Positions 12,962 to 24,686 of a stretch of 64,000 nucleotides of DNA are shown here, piece by piece. The notes beneath the pieces are model-generated. The model was not told where the DNA came from and searched no databases. It worked only from the letters and a program-made list of their open reading frames with translations. A program made the translations under genes and the position numbers. Each line of letters starts with the position of its first letter. The stretch's first letter is position 1. Source of the DNA: Tetradesmus obliquus (taxonomy: Eukaryota > Chlorophyta > Chlorophyceae > Sphaeropleales > Scenedesmaceae); NCBI GenBank assembly GCA_030272155.1, contig CP126199.1, forward strand, positions 1,550,001 to 1,614,000. Direction: 5' to 3'.

Positions 12962-13547
12962 GTGCAGGTGCCCCCTGAGGCCTGGGGCGGCAACGTGGTC
13001 ACGCTGCCCCAAGTGACCCAGCTCGCCAACTTTGCGCGTGACAACGCCGGCGGAGCACAGTATGGTGAGTGCTGCCAGCTGCACTGCCAGCTGCATTCAC
13101 TGCTGTACATCTTTGGTCCGGGTGCAGGTCACACACAGCGTATAACTTTGCAAGCTTAGGTCCCAACACATCTTTGTAGGTATCTTGCGGTTGCCGTCAC
13201 TGCTGCCGCTGCTGCTGCTGCTGCTGCTGCAGGCATCATGCTGTGGTCCCTGCACAAGACGGCAGGCTGTCCCAACTCGCAGCTCATCACCCAGGCGGTC
13301 TGTACCGCCTACAACCTGGGCAGCTGCAGCACCCCACTGCCCCTCAGTGTCTCTAGCTGCGGCACACCACCCCCTCCCAGCAGCCCCACTCCCCCAGGTA
13401 CCTCTTCCCCTAGCCCTGCACCCCCTGGGGGTAGCTGCAGCAGCTATGCAGGCCCGGGAGGTCAGTGTGGAAGTGCGAATGGAGGCGTGTGCTGCCAGGC
13501 AGGGCAGTGCTGTAGCCAGGTACGCAAGATTCTGGGGCCGTGTTGCA

Positions 13548-13599
<52 letters not shown>

Positions 13600-15505
13600 T
13601 GGAATGGCGGAGCCTGCTGCCAGGCAGGGCAGTGCTGCAGCCAGGTACGCATGATTCTGGGGCCGTATTGCATTGCTGCTGCTGCTGTTGCTGCAGCTGC
13701 TGCTTTTGGAGTGGTGGCGCGTGTGCCACACAGTGCAGCCAGCAGTGCTGCCAGGCAGGGCAGTGCTGCAGCCAGGTACGCATTATTTTGGGGCTGTGTT
13801 GCATTGCTGCTGCTGCTGCTATTGCTGCTGCTTTTGAAATGGTGACGCGTGTGCTGCCAGGCAGGGCAGTGCTGCAGCCATGTAGACGGTATAACTTGTT
13901 TTGTTGGTATTGTGAGGATAAATCAATGCTCATTGTTTGATGCGTTCCTGTTGATGCTGGTGTTTTGCCTGGGGTCGAGTATTGCTGGTGAACAGTGCCT
14001 AATTTTACAGCCTTGGGAAAGAGCCAGTGCATGGTGCTGCTGCTGGTGGATGACAGTGAAGCACTGTGTCTTGATGACCATTCACTTCCACCGCTGCTGC
14101 TGCTGTTGCCGCCGCTTGCAGTACGGTTGGTGCGGTACACTGGTGGACCACTGCGGTGCCGGCTGCCAAGCTGGGTATGGCTCCTGCTCCGGCTCCCCAC
14201 CCCCCACCACCCCAAGCCCCAGCCCAAGCCCCAAGGTGTCACCTTCACCGGTGAGTGGCATGTGCATTCAGTTGTCATTTTGTTTTGAAATTAATAGTGA
14301 CTTGTTTGCCGTCACCACCCCAAGCCCCAGCCCCAGCCCAAGGCGTCACCTTCGCCAGTGAGTTGGCATATGCATTTCTGTTATCAAAATATATCTTGCA
14401 ATTCACAGTGATTTGTCTGTCGTCCTGTTGTTTGTGTGCATACCCTGCTGACATACCGCTACCTAATGCTGCTGTGTCTGCCGTGCTGAGCAGCTGACAT
14501 GTTATTATCCACACTGCATCTTTGTGTTTTGCTGCAGAGCCCTAAGCCGTCTCCTTCCCCATCACCCAAGCCCAGCCCCAAGCCCAGCCCCAGCCCCAGC
14601 CCAAGGTGAGCAGCCAATCACATCTCGCAGGCACACTGTACACAAAATCACCCAGCAACCTTCCCTATTGGTGTGAGCAGCGGATACGCCTTAGACCACT
14701 CACATAGGGCAGGCACGATTGGCAGCAGATCTCGCAAGCTCAGCTCCAGAGCAATGCTCTGGGTGCTGGCTGAGATACGGCCTAGGTGTAGGCTGCAGGC
14801 CTGCTGGTAGCTCAGCCGTTGCGCTGCATAAGTGGCCAAGCGGTTGAGCGGCGCGCTACTGCTGCTGCTGTTGCCCTGCATGTTGCTGCCATGTGGGCAG
14901 GGCCTCTCCTCGCCCCTCACCACGGCCATTGTGAGTTGCCTGTGTGCTGGTTATTAGCATTGGAGCCAACAGATTGGCTGCGATTGCTACATTTCAACTG
15001 CATCATCAGATGCCTTGTGCAGCTCGAGATTGCACACATGCGCGGCACAACAGCACACGGAGCAAGCTGGTGGCCGTACTTACACCGCATCACCCCATCA
15101 TCTGTGGCTTGTCACTTCCACACCGTGTGTTGCCCTGCGGTTCACTCAACCTGCCTGTGCCTTCTGCTCTTCCCTGCAGTACTGCCTGCCCAACAGCCCC
15201 TCACCCTCTCCCAAGCCACCCACCACCACCTGCAGTAAAATCAACATGCGCACTGCTGCTGCTGCTGGTGCTGCTGCTGTTGTTGCTGCTGCTGCTGCTT
15301 CTGTTGCTGCTGCAGCCCCTCACCCTCCCCCAAGCCACCCACCACCACCTGCACCAAGTTCACCACCCTGGGCGGGTCCTGTGGCGCAACCGCGGGCTGC
15401 TGCATCAACAGCCAGTGCTGCTCCAAGTGGGGCTACTGCGGTGTCACCACCACGCACTGCGCTGCTGCAAGCGGCTGCCAGGCACTGTACGGCCGCTGCG
15501 CTTAA
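8117..15505 (+). CDS. secreted LPMO-GH18 chitinase with two hevein-like modules (15 exons)
   Basis: Exons: 8117-8300, 8625-8690, 8913-9048, 9251-9296, 9607-9826, 10286-10543, 10791-11065, 11568-11698, 11930-11994, 12562-12728, 12968-13064, 13233-13519, 14122-14250, 14538-14605, 15316-15505. All phases agree, giving 772 aa. A signal peptide ends at Gly24, leaving His25 (HGYLAQPVSRN) as the mature N-terminus. With His102 (LTANHGGKF) it would form a copper histidine brace. The CVLQWRY and EFFLNCADI motifs place this module in the AA10/AA15 (pfam03067) LPMO group. A Pro/Ser/Thr linker follows, then a GH18 domain with LLAVGG, catalytic DGVDIDFE (Glu395), NIMAYD and GIMLWS. Two hevein-type CBM18 modules end the protein (CCSQYGWCG and CCSKWGYCG). 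It should oxidise and hydrolyse chitin outside the cell. An extra exon between 11065 and 11568 is possible. Confidence 0.85.
11216..11264 (+). repeat. decayed copy of the GH18 catalytic exon end and donor
   Basis: This intronic segment repeats 11018-11070, the end of the exon coding the DGVDIDFE motif plus its GAG|GTG donor. Five to six bases are missing over the catalytic codons (GTGGCGTGGACTTTGAGGTG), so it could not code an active site. Confidence 0.75.
12082..12110 (+). repeat. copy of exon 9 end and its splice donor
   Basis: The last 25 or so bases of exon 11930-11994 and its AAAG|GTAA donor recur almost unchanged about 110 bases into the following intron. A second usable donor is therefore present. 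Confidence 0.75.
13611..13886 (+). repeat. three copies of the hevein half-exon end (CCQAGQCCSQ) with donor
   Basis: The 3' end of exon 13233-13519 plus about 45 bases of intron recur at about 13611-13680, 13745-13809 and 13850-13886. Each keeps the CTGCCAGGCAGGGCAGTGCT core. The first two copies keep GCCAG|GTACGC donors and the last is GCCATGTAG. The copies are separated by CTG runs. Confidence 0.8.
14300..14362 (+). repeat. copy of the Pro/Ser linker exon end and donor
   Basis: It repeats the end of exon 14122-14250 (CCACCCCAAGCCCCAGCCC onward, through the GTGAGT donor) about 95 bases downstream, including the start of the intron (GGCATxTGCATT). Confidence 0.7.
15192..15236 (+). repeat. 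copy of the start of the last chitinase exon
   Basis: CAGCCCCTCACCCTC and the following Lys-Pro-Pro-Thr codons occur here and again at 15313-15348. The downstream copy is in phase with exon 14 and carries on to the second hevein module, so I chose it as the real exon. The upstream copy is out of phase. Confidence 0.65.
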
Positions 15506-15552
15506 GCGGCAGTTCAAACATGTTTTGGCCCGTGAGGTTGTGCCAGCGAGGT

Positions 15553-15627
15553 TGTGGTGTAACCATCATCCATTGCGCTGCGGCCTGTGGCTGCCAGATA
15601 CTGTACGCGTGCTGCGCGTAAGGCGCC
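15553..15627 (+). repeat. degenerate copy of the chitinase C-terminus in the 3' UTR
   Basis: About 75 bases here match 15436-15510, the end of the last hevein module including its stop, with many substitutions (for example GGCTGCCAGATACTGTAC against GGCTGCCAGGCACTGTAC). It contains TGTAA at 15558-15562, which could serve as the poly(A) signal. Confidence 0.65.
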
Positions 15628-16440
15628 AAACACTTTGTGTTAAGCTGTGGTTGGATCGACCACAATCAGCAGTATGCTGAGGTTGTGCCCTGATGCAGTA
15701 CTACGTGTGATGATGGCTTGTACTTGAAGATCTGGATCTGTAGCAGGCGGCTGAAATGCGGTTGTTGCGCATGTTGAAACGGTATGCATATGCTTCCGGC
15801 TCTCGGCTGTTGTAGAGCTGCGCTGGCTGGCTGCCATGCACGGCGTGCTAGCTGTCTAGCTGGCATTGAAGCTGTTACGCTCAGTTCGGAGATGGTGTCC
15901 AGGGTGAAGTAGTCCGCGCTGTGGTGTTCTCTTTACTTGTGTTGTTTTGGGAGTAAGACTTTATATGCTGTTGTGGAATGCACACACAGCACTCTGCGTA
16001 CACAAAGACGCCATCGCGCATGGTGTGCACTTTAACGGTTCAGCAAGGCCATGTGTTGTCTGCAGTACCATGTACCAGATCATTACATCATTAGATCACC
16101 ATATCACCAGCACAGTGCACTGTACAGTTGCTGTGGCTGCCTTTTAATGTTTGTCAGTGTGGCTGGCAAGGGTTTATGCGAGGCTTCTGGTCCGCGCAAG
16201 CTGATGGACAGCCACTGCAGAGGATGTTCATTACTGCAGTTGCTGTCCCATACGCCAAAACAATGATGCCAGTTGTACCGCATGAGTTGCATTTGCCCCT
16301 CACCCCTGGTCAAAGCGTGACTGATGCACATTGTTTGATGCATGCCAGCCACCAGATCGTCCCTAGACTGTGCTTTATCCAAACTAGGCTTGTCATTGCC
16401 TTGCTTTTGGCCATGTTCACTCAAAAACTGGACTTGAGTA
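15628..16440. other. intergenic, no gene seen
   Basis: Downstream of the chitinase gene I find only short ORFs without recognisable domains or splice partners. Confidence 0.5.
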
Positions 16441-17204
16441 GTGTCACTGTGGTGTGAACCACAGTGGAATTCTCAGATGAGGCTTTTTCTGCTTGTCCTC
16501 CACCAGCAATGTTCGGTTGCATGCATTGTTTGGCGAGCGTTGCCTTGTTTACACAGAGCCCCCTGCTGCAGACTTTGACGTGACGTTTGAAAAGGTTTGA
16601 TGCACACATTTCTGTTGGCACTCAGCTTCTTGCACTTGCAGTACTTTCATGCCTATCCCTAGCACCCCGCAGCACCGCAGTGGTGCACTGCTGCTGCTGC
16701 TGCTGCTGCCGCTGCTGCTGCTGCTGCTGCTGCTGCAGCTGCTGCTGCTGCCGCTGCTGCTGCTGCTGCTGCTGCTGCTGCAGCTGCTGCTGCTGCTGCT
16801 GCTTGTAGTCGATTGTGTGATCAGCATTCTGAATGCCACCCAGACAGTCCAGAGCTTTGCATGGCTTAACCTTGCTTGTTTGATTTGGTCTATAATATAT
16901 TGATTGCTTGCCAGCTGCAGCAACACATGCCGCTGTTCTTCCCCGTTATTGCTGGCTGGTTGCATGCTTGCAAGTAGCACGGTATTGCATGGCTCTGGGC
17001 TATGCACTGCCAGTGCATAGTGCTGGACGGTCCAGCAAGTGCTGTTGTCAAGAGGTTTGATGTATAGCTAGGCTATGTTGGTCCAGGAGCTCATGGTCAT
17101 TTCAGACCCATATTTGAGAGTGCTGTGTCATTTGCTCAACTGCTGGTGTCACAGTGAATCGCAACGCTGAATTCATGGTGGTTTGAACCACCGTGGTGTG
17201 ACAC
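16441..17204. mobile_element. possible MITE with imperfect, internally palindromic terminal inverted repeats
   Basis: The left end starts GTGTCAC and contains a hairpin (CACTGTGGT, GTGA, ACCACAGTG), then GAATTC. The right end, on the other strand, also starts GTGTCAC, contains a hairpin (GGTGGTT, 2 bases, AACCACC) and reaches GAATTC. The ends are about 760 bp apart. No transposase ORF is inside, only a CTG/CAG-rich stretch at 16690-16805. No clear target-site duplication is visible, so this remains a candidate. Confidence 0.4.
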
Positions 17205-18172
17205 CTGGCTCTGGTTACAGGTGGCTGCAACATGTGGCAGTGTGTTGAGCCAGCGATAACACGATGTAACAGACTATCTGCTGCATGCTCTGGTCATGCC
17301 CACCATGCCGCGCCGCCCACGAACATTGGACCGCTGAGCAAAATTGCTGCTGCTCACCCTACCATGGCCACATTGGGTATGTGGGAGTTGCAGTGCTGCT
17401 ACCACACACCTACGAAAAGACAGATTCAAGAATCATCACAAGTTGCTTACAACTGAACCCGTGGTGCATGTGCGTACCACGCATCGTGCTGCATGATGCA
17501 GCATGTGCAAGGGCACCCAACTGCTTGCAGCTGCTGTTGCCTTTCATTCCTGAAGCTGCCACCCTCAGCAATGCATGTACACATAAGCACCTTGCCCACA
17601 ATGCGCCGGTGATCACATCATGACTCGCAACACCAAAAGCTCAAGGCCACGATCCACACTAGCCTCTGAGAGTCTTTTAAGCCAAGAAAATCATAAGGCA
17701 CACATGCGTGACGCGCCTGCAACCGAACAGTCCAGCTCAGCCCGGCCAACGCAGCATGTTGTTGTTCACCAAGGGTGACGAAGCCAGCCAACATGGCACA
17801 ATCAGCATCTTTCACAGCCCAGCCCCTGCAGGCAGCTGCCTGCAAGATTCTGAGCAACGATGCAGATCGTGCCACGCTGCCTACTGTAGGCACTTCCTAT
17901 CAGCTACCAGGAGATGCGTACTAAAAACATCTACTAGACATTTTGCTGGATATACACATGCCAGCTAGGCATGCATAAACATGCACTACTGCCGTCGCTT
18001 GCCTGCTTGTTCTTTTGCTGCACACATGCGCCAATGTACCGCCACGCCAGACGCTTGGTGCTGCAGCTGTTGCTCGCGAGGTTGAGCCTCTGCATGCAGT
18101 GCTGCCAACTGAGTCCCCGGCAGGTGTGCTGCCGTGGCTGCTGCTGCTGGTACCAAGGCTTCTTCTTCCGCG

Positions 18173-18213
<41 letters not shown>

Positions 18214-18305
18214 ACACAAGCGCGCGAGGTTTGGGGTGCACTGACGACTGCTGTCAGCACTGGCACGTAGATCTCCTCTACGATGACGTGGCTGCCGCCG
18301 CAGCA
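17205..18305. other. intergenic, no gene supported
   Basis: Open frames on both strands at about 18000-18310 come from a CTG run at 18173-18213 and have no recognisable domain. Nothing else stands out. Confidence 0.45.
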
Positions 18306-18511
18306 GCACTAGGCAGTACTAGGCAAGGTGAGACATTACTAGGGTCTATTAGGGTCTACAATACTGCTGAGATCTAAGCAATAGGTCGTAATGCTAGGCA
18401 TGCAAGGCAATACTAGGCAAGGCAAGGCAAGACTAGGCATACTAGGCAAAGCAAGGCAGAACTAGGCATGCAAGGCAGTACTAGGGAATACTAGGCGGTA
18501 CTAGGCCATTG
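18306..18511. repeat. ACTAGGCA-type minisatellite
   Basis: Irregular repeats of ACTAGGCA, GCAAGGCA and TACTAGG fill this stretch and end exactly at the stop codon of the minus-strand Gln-rich gene, so they make up the start of its 3' UTR. Confidence 0.7.
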
Positions 18512-19494
18512 CTAGAAGTAGGGACGGCCGCAGGATAGGCGAGGGGGTGGTGGCGGCTGCTGGCAGCGTGGCGGCGGCGGTGATGGCACTGCTGCTGCTG
18601 CTGCATAAGGCCTGTACCAGTCAGCACCAGCTCCCATCAGCCGCCGCTGCTGCTTTGCAGGCTGCAGAGGGGATGGGGGCTGCACCACCGTGACAGTGCG
18701 TAGCACCTCCTGTGGAACTGGCTGCTGCTGCTGCTGCTGCTGCCTCCAGGGCGGTAGCGGGGACGAATGCTGCCCCAGTGTAACAGCTGGCAGCATCCCC
18801 TGCTGCACTGGCTGTTGCTGCTGCTGCTGCTGCGCTGGACATGGCGGAGGGGGCGGCTGCTGCACCACGATGACAGCAGGCCGCACCGCCTGCCGCACGG
18901 CCTGCTGCTGCTGCTGCATTGGCGGCGGCGGCTGCACTGCAATGACAGCAGGCAACGCCTCCTGCCGCACGGCCTGCTGCTGCTGCTGCTGCTGCTGCAG
19001 TTGCAGCAGTGGCTGCCGCAACCCCAGCGGTGGTGGGGGAGGTTGCCGCCCGGTGATGACAGCATGCATCGCCTGCTGCTGCTGCTGCAAGCGGGGTGGT
19101 GGCGGGGGTGGTTGCCATCCAACGCTTGCAGCAGGCAGCACCCCCTGCTGCGCACACTGCAGAGCCTGCTGCTGCTGCTGTTGCTGCTGCTGCTGTTGCG
19201 CACGTAGCCATGGCGGCAGAACAGACACACGCTTGCTCTGCTGATCCCTGCTGCTGCTGCTGCTGCCAAGCTGCTGCCCAGTTGAGTAGGCGTCCTGCTG
19301 CAGGGCTACGCGCTTTGCATCTCTGCTGCTGCCGTCATGTCGCCTGTCTGCAGGGCGCTTCTGCTGCTGCTGCTCCCTGCCGCGGCCGTTGTCGCGCTGC
19401 TGCTGCTGCTGCTTGCGTGCATCTGTGTCTTGCTGCAGGCACAAGCGCTTGGCCTCTCTGCTGCTGCCACCATCGTGCGTGTCTGCTGGCCGCT

Positions 19495-19538
<44 letters not shown>

Positions 19539-19625
19539 GGCAGCACAGCTGGCTGCTGCAACCGCAGCTCTGCTTCTCCAGCAGCAGCCTTGGCAAGCAG
19601 CAGCTCGTGACGGTCGTCAGCATTG

Positions 19626-19660
<35 letters not shown>

Positions 19661-19748
19661 GCGGCAGTCGTGTTCAGCTTGCCGCATGGCTGGCTGCGGC
19701 ATCACATCGTGCTGCATGCTGGGCAGATTGGCCCTTGCCTGCTGCTCG

Positions 19749-19805
<57 letters not shown>

Positions 19806-20257
19806 ACCTCCAAGCAGTTGCTGGCCTCCTGCTGCTGTGCGGGCAGCTGACTATCTTCACGTGTATCATCAGTAAGTGCAGCACCAACACACCACTCTAT
19901 GCATGGCGCCATTGGCTCCTCATCGGGGCCAGCTGCTGCAGCACAGCTGTCACCAGCCACTGCTGCAGTCTCTGCTTCTATTTGTGCCGGTTTGAAGCTC
20001 TCGCCTTCTGCTAAGCTGCTGCTGCTGCTGCCACTCGCTGGCTGGGCGGCAGCAAGCAGCCTCTGCTGACGCTGCTGCTGCTGCTGCCACTGCAAGTATT
20101 CTTCAACCCATGCATAGTAGCCTGCTGCAGTATCAATTGCCGCTGCAGTTGCTGCCTCAGCAGCAGTAGCAGCAGCACCGTACAGCACCACAGCAGTTTC
20201 CTCTGCTTGGCCTGTTCCGTGGCCTGCAGGTGTGGCTGCTGTTGAAGCAGCAACATG

Positions 20258-20296
<39 letters not shown>

Positions 20297-21927
20297 ATGT
20301 TCTAAGGGAGAGGCAGGCAGGGGTGGCAGCAGGTGCTCAAGCGAGAACACAGCAGACTCGGCTGCTTCCGCCTGCGATGTTGCTGCTGCCACTGCAAGTG
20401 AAGATGCTGCATCTATGCCTGCTACTGCTTCTATGTCTGCTATTGTTGCTATGTCTGCAGCTGTTTCTGCTGCTGTTTCCATGTCTGCTGCTGTTTCCAT
20501 GTCTGCAGCTGCTACTGCTGATTGCTGCTCTTGCTGCATGTTAGCGGCAACGTGGCTAGGTTGATCAGAATGCAGCACTGCAGCCACATCTTGCTGTTGC
20601 TGCTGCTGCTGCTGCTGCTGCTGTTGCTGCTCAACTTCAGGCTGCGCATCCTGCAAGCTGTTCAGAATGGCCAGCCACCCAGGCAGCCCTTGCGGCAGTG
20701 GTTGCACAAGCTGTTCCAGAAGCTGCCCCAGCTGCTGAGAAGCCGCTGACAGCACTTGTGCCACAGACACAGCCAGTTGCAGCGGCATATGCTGCAGCAG
20801 GCTTTCTGCAGCAGCTGTTGCAGCAGCACTGTCAGCATGCACTGCAAAAAGAGGCCGCCGCAGGCAATCGGCCAAACCTTCGGCTGCTGTTGCAGGCGGC
20901 AGCTGTTGCAGCAGTGGCGATACGGCAGACACGCTGAAGCCATGCGCGGCGAGCTGCTGCTGCAGCGGTAACAGCAGCTGATAGGCCGCGTAGTACTTCA
21001 GCAGCTGCACCAAAGTGCGCAGGACCTGCACAAAGGGATGCGGCGATTGGAACAAGGGCGATGCATCACCTGTTGATAATGGACAGACAGCTTGCAGGTG
21101 AAGTGGCACGGCTGACGCCTGTGCTGCTGCTAATTCTGCAATTATTATCCCTATGGTCTGCACAGAAACCTGCAAAGCCAGCAAGATACAGCCTACTTTG
21201 TTAAAGAGAGGAGGCACAGCGCAAGTACACCGCTGCAGAAACGACAACATGCTGCAGGAACAGCACGCTAAGATCGTTTGCCACCCACCTGCTGCTTGGT
21301 GCCCAGCCATGGCACGTGCTGCTGCAGCTGCTGTACTGCCGCCTGCCAGGAGGCGAGGCTGATGCAGTCTGCCGAACCTTCGGGTGGTGCCAGCAGGTTG
21401 CAAACATCTGCCACATGCAGTGTGCTGTCACCTCTAACGCCTGAGCACAACAGCCGAGTGCTCTCCAGCAAGACACATCCTGCAGTGTAGGAGGAACATC
21501 CAGAGACGTTTCTATGAGTAGGCTTAACATTGTGTGTCCTTGCAGAAAGCACACTGCTTTGGGTTGTAAGCAGTGCTGTATGCAGCTGTTGGACTGCTGG
21601 TAGTCACAGCCTCTTGATTGCTCAATTGCGTAATGGTGCTGTGGCAGGTTTCTAACAGTAAGGCTCACCGTTGCCATCAACAGCAGGGCTGCTGCTGCGC
21701 ACCAGCAGCAGCTCAAGTTGACCAGTGCCCTGCTGCTGCAGCCCCACCATAGCGCCTGCCAGGGGGTCACATGCAGCCTGCTGCTGCATCATCGATAGCC
21801 ACGTGGCTGCCTGAAGCGATTTCAACGCATCTGTTCCTCGCACATATATGGTTGCAGCGTTATGAGCAGAGGCAGCAGCAGGTGCTGCTGCTTCATCAGC
21901 CGACTGCAATTGCTCCATCGCAGCCAT
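18512..21927 (-). CDS. Gln/Ala/Pro-rich protein, paralogue C (intact, 3 exons)
   Basis: Exons 21927-21669, 21479-21289 and 21025-18512 join in phase to 987 aa. The N-terminus is shared with two upstream paralogues: ATIYVR, then LQAATWLSMMQQQAACDPLA, MVGLQQQGTGQLELLLVRSS, then exon 2 (LLESTRLLCSG to LGTKQQ). Exon 3 starts with a helical block (AYQLLLPLQQQLAAHGFS) and includes a conserved acidic/Pro motif (FSLEHLLPPLPASP). The rest is poly-Gln, poly-Ala, two KRPAD/SSR(E/D)AKR basic motifs that could be nuclear localisation signals, and about six C-terminal repeats of Pro-rich plus poly-Gln units. The roughly 190-residue module found in paralogues A and B is absent here. The function is unknown. 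The protein is low-complexity and possibly nuclear. Confidence 0.65.
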
Positions 21928-22615
21928 TGCAGAGGACGATCAATTCATCGCTGACATACAAAGGTGTTTGAAAGTTAATGCGCAATTGCAGCGCAGCGAG
22001 CCTTCAGGTGTGGCCCAGCGTGAAATAGACACCGCCGCTCTCAAGCAATCAGTTTCAAACCAAAGCGACCTCTTACTGAGCAGTGCTTCCGATTGATTGC
22101 AAGTGAGTATCCGAATGTGCGATGAGGCTGAGGGGGGGCGTGGTTCAGTGCCAATCGCTAACCCATTAGCAGGGTCGAGGAGCTGACGGGTTCGTTGAGA
22201 GGTTCGGCCGGATTTGATGTAACACAAGTCAGGGACCTGCGACCGCTGCTTGACGTAAATAGTACACTAGCTAACAAAGCTGCCGCACACGCCGTACGGG
22301 GCGCTTGTCATGTTCACCTGCGTGGTGCAGGCACTGTTGGTCACCACCAGTGCGGGTTACACATCATGGCATGTTGGCAGGCTGCAGCAACAGCTGCACG
22401 ACGCAGCAGCTGCAGAACCTGACACTGCAAGCCAACACGCTGGGCAGGCCACTGCTGCAGCTGGGTACAGCTGGCTGAAGCACACAGCACACCTCAGGTG
22501 AGTCACTTTCCAACCAAAACGGCCCTGGAGCACTGCTGCCTGCTCCTTAAACCACACTGCAACACCAACACACTCAACGCTCAACCCCAAACATACCCCT
22601 CCTCCACAACGCCGC
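21928..22615. other. intergenic between paralogues B and C
   Basis: This should hold the promoter of paralogue C (minus strand) and the 3' end of paralogue B. I see no TATA-like box I would defend and no other gene. Confidence 0.5.
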
Positions 22616-22900
22616 TTACTCAGTCTGCAGCAGCTGCGCTGCATACTGTTCATTGTACTGGTGTACCGCCTGGTGCTGCTGCTGCTGCCATGGAGGCGGC
22701 GGAGGGGGTGGTTGCCACCCCACACCGGCAGCAAGCAGCTCATCCTGCAGCACTGGTTGCAAACACTGCTGCTGCTGCTGATCAGGCAGCAGCAGATTGT
22801 CAGTGCGCTCAGCTGCTGCAGGAGACAACTCCACACTGCCTAGCCGCTCCCAGACGCGTGTTGAAGGCGGCAGAGGTGGCGACTGCATCTGGCTGGACTC

Positions 22901-22946
<46 letters not shown>

Positions 22947-24347
22947 CAGCCAGCCGCTGCAAGACAGACACGCGTCCGCCCTGCTGCTCAGGTGCGTTGG
23001 TGTCCTGCTGTAGGCGCAAGCGCTTGCCATCTCTGCTGCTGCTGAGCTCATCACGCCTGCCTGCTGGACGCTTGTGCTGCTGGTGTTGCTGCTGCTGCTG
23101 CTGCTGCTGCCTGAGCACCAGCTCCTGCCGTGAGCCGCCTGTGTTAATCACCTCGAACTCATCCAGCAGCCCCGCAGCAGCCAGGAAGGCTGGCAGCGTC
23201 CCAAACAGCTGCAGGCAACGACAGCACCCACATGAGCAGCAGATGGTATGCTGCTCCATGCCGTGAAAGTAAGTCCAAGGCAGCAGTGCTGTGGCACGCA
23301 AACCAGCAAGTGCTCAGTGAAGTTAGGCTTGCAGCCAGGACAAATGAGCTGTGTGGTGCGATTTGAACACTGACACAGCGCCGCATGAAGATGCACTCAT
23401 GCTCAGGTAGCTAAGCACACCTTGCTGTTATGAGTTATTACATTAGGCACCGATCCTTGCTGCAACGTGGGTTGAGAGTGCTGGCCGCCAATGTCGTCTT
23501 CGGCAAGATCTCTTTACCAGGACTTGCACAGTCGGACCGGGGCAGGGGTACTAGCCGGACATAGAAACATTGTTGAATGTTGAACCGCCACGATGCTGTA
23601 CGTAGTGATCCCGAATCAGGCATTGTTCAGCTCACGACACATGCACACCATTTGCAATGGGTACTGAGATAAACCTCCTCTCACCTGTCTATACTGCATC
23701 AGCCCCGGCATTATGTACCCAGCAGAACCTGCCACATTCCCAACCTTGCCCATTTCAACACCCCTGCGCTCGCCTGCCGCTGCTGCTGCGGCAGCTTCCT
23801 GCACAGCAGCCAGCAGCGCAGCCCTGTAGCTAATCAGCTGTTGCTGAAAGTGCTGCGTGGACAGCAGCCACTGCACAGCGCCGCGCTGCAGCCACACTGT
23901 GTTGCCTCCTCCCGGGGCATGCTGCTGCACAACGAATGCATGCGGCCAGCGCTGCAGGAAGGCTACTGCTGCTGCGCCGCTCCCGCCAATGCGATCAAAC
24001 AAGCTGCGAGCATCCCTGCGATCTCCTGCTGTGGACTGCATCACTGCGCGAAGCGGCACGCCATGCTGAAATGCTTTCAGCCTGTGTAGTTTATGCACCG
24101 TCTCGAGCACCAGAGGCATCTCTTCATCAGCATAGCTGTGATCATCAGCACGATCATCAAGCACTGGTGCAGTGGGTGCAAAGTGCTTGCCAGCAGCTGC
24201 AGGCTCTTGTGCTGGCTCAACGTCATCTGCCAACACCCATGCTGTAATTGCTGCTGCATCAGCAGCAGCAGCAGCAGCGCTGCCCGCTTGCGGGCTGCTG
24301 CTGCCTCGTGGATTGCAGCTGGCCTCGCGACCCACAAAACCTGCACA

Positions 24348-24391
<44 letters not shown>

Positions 24392-24643
24392 TCTCCTGTT
24401 GCTCCGGCGACCACTCTCCCTCCTCCAAAGGGTCCTGGTGCTGCTGCTGCTGCTGCTGCTCGTACAGTTCTGCCTCCTCTATCTGCATCTGCCCCTGCAA
24501 CTGTTGCTGCTGCTGCTGCTGCTTGTACAGCCACTCTGCATCCTCCTCCATCTGCTGCTGCACCTGCAGCTGTTGCTGCTGCTGCTGCAGCGCGTACAGC
24601 CATCCTTCCTCCTCCTCCATCTGCTGCTGCCCCTCTAACTGCA

Positions 24644-24686
<43 letters not shown>

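Noticed and set aside
13097..14278. 393-codon minus-strand ORF opposite the chitinase gene
   Set aside because: It covers the exons and introns of the chitinase gene in antisense; the plus-strand exons have clear domains and matched splice phases.
17986..18377. Coding gene near the CTG run at 18.2 kb
   Set aside because: Open frames on both strands depend on the CTG tract and have no domain, splice partner or homologue within the window.
18690..20564. Long plus-strand Cys-, Leu- and Ala-rich ORFs opposite paralogue C
   Set aside because: They mirror CAG tracts of the minus-strand gene; the minus-strand frame has conserved paralogues and splice sites, these do not.
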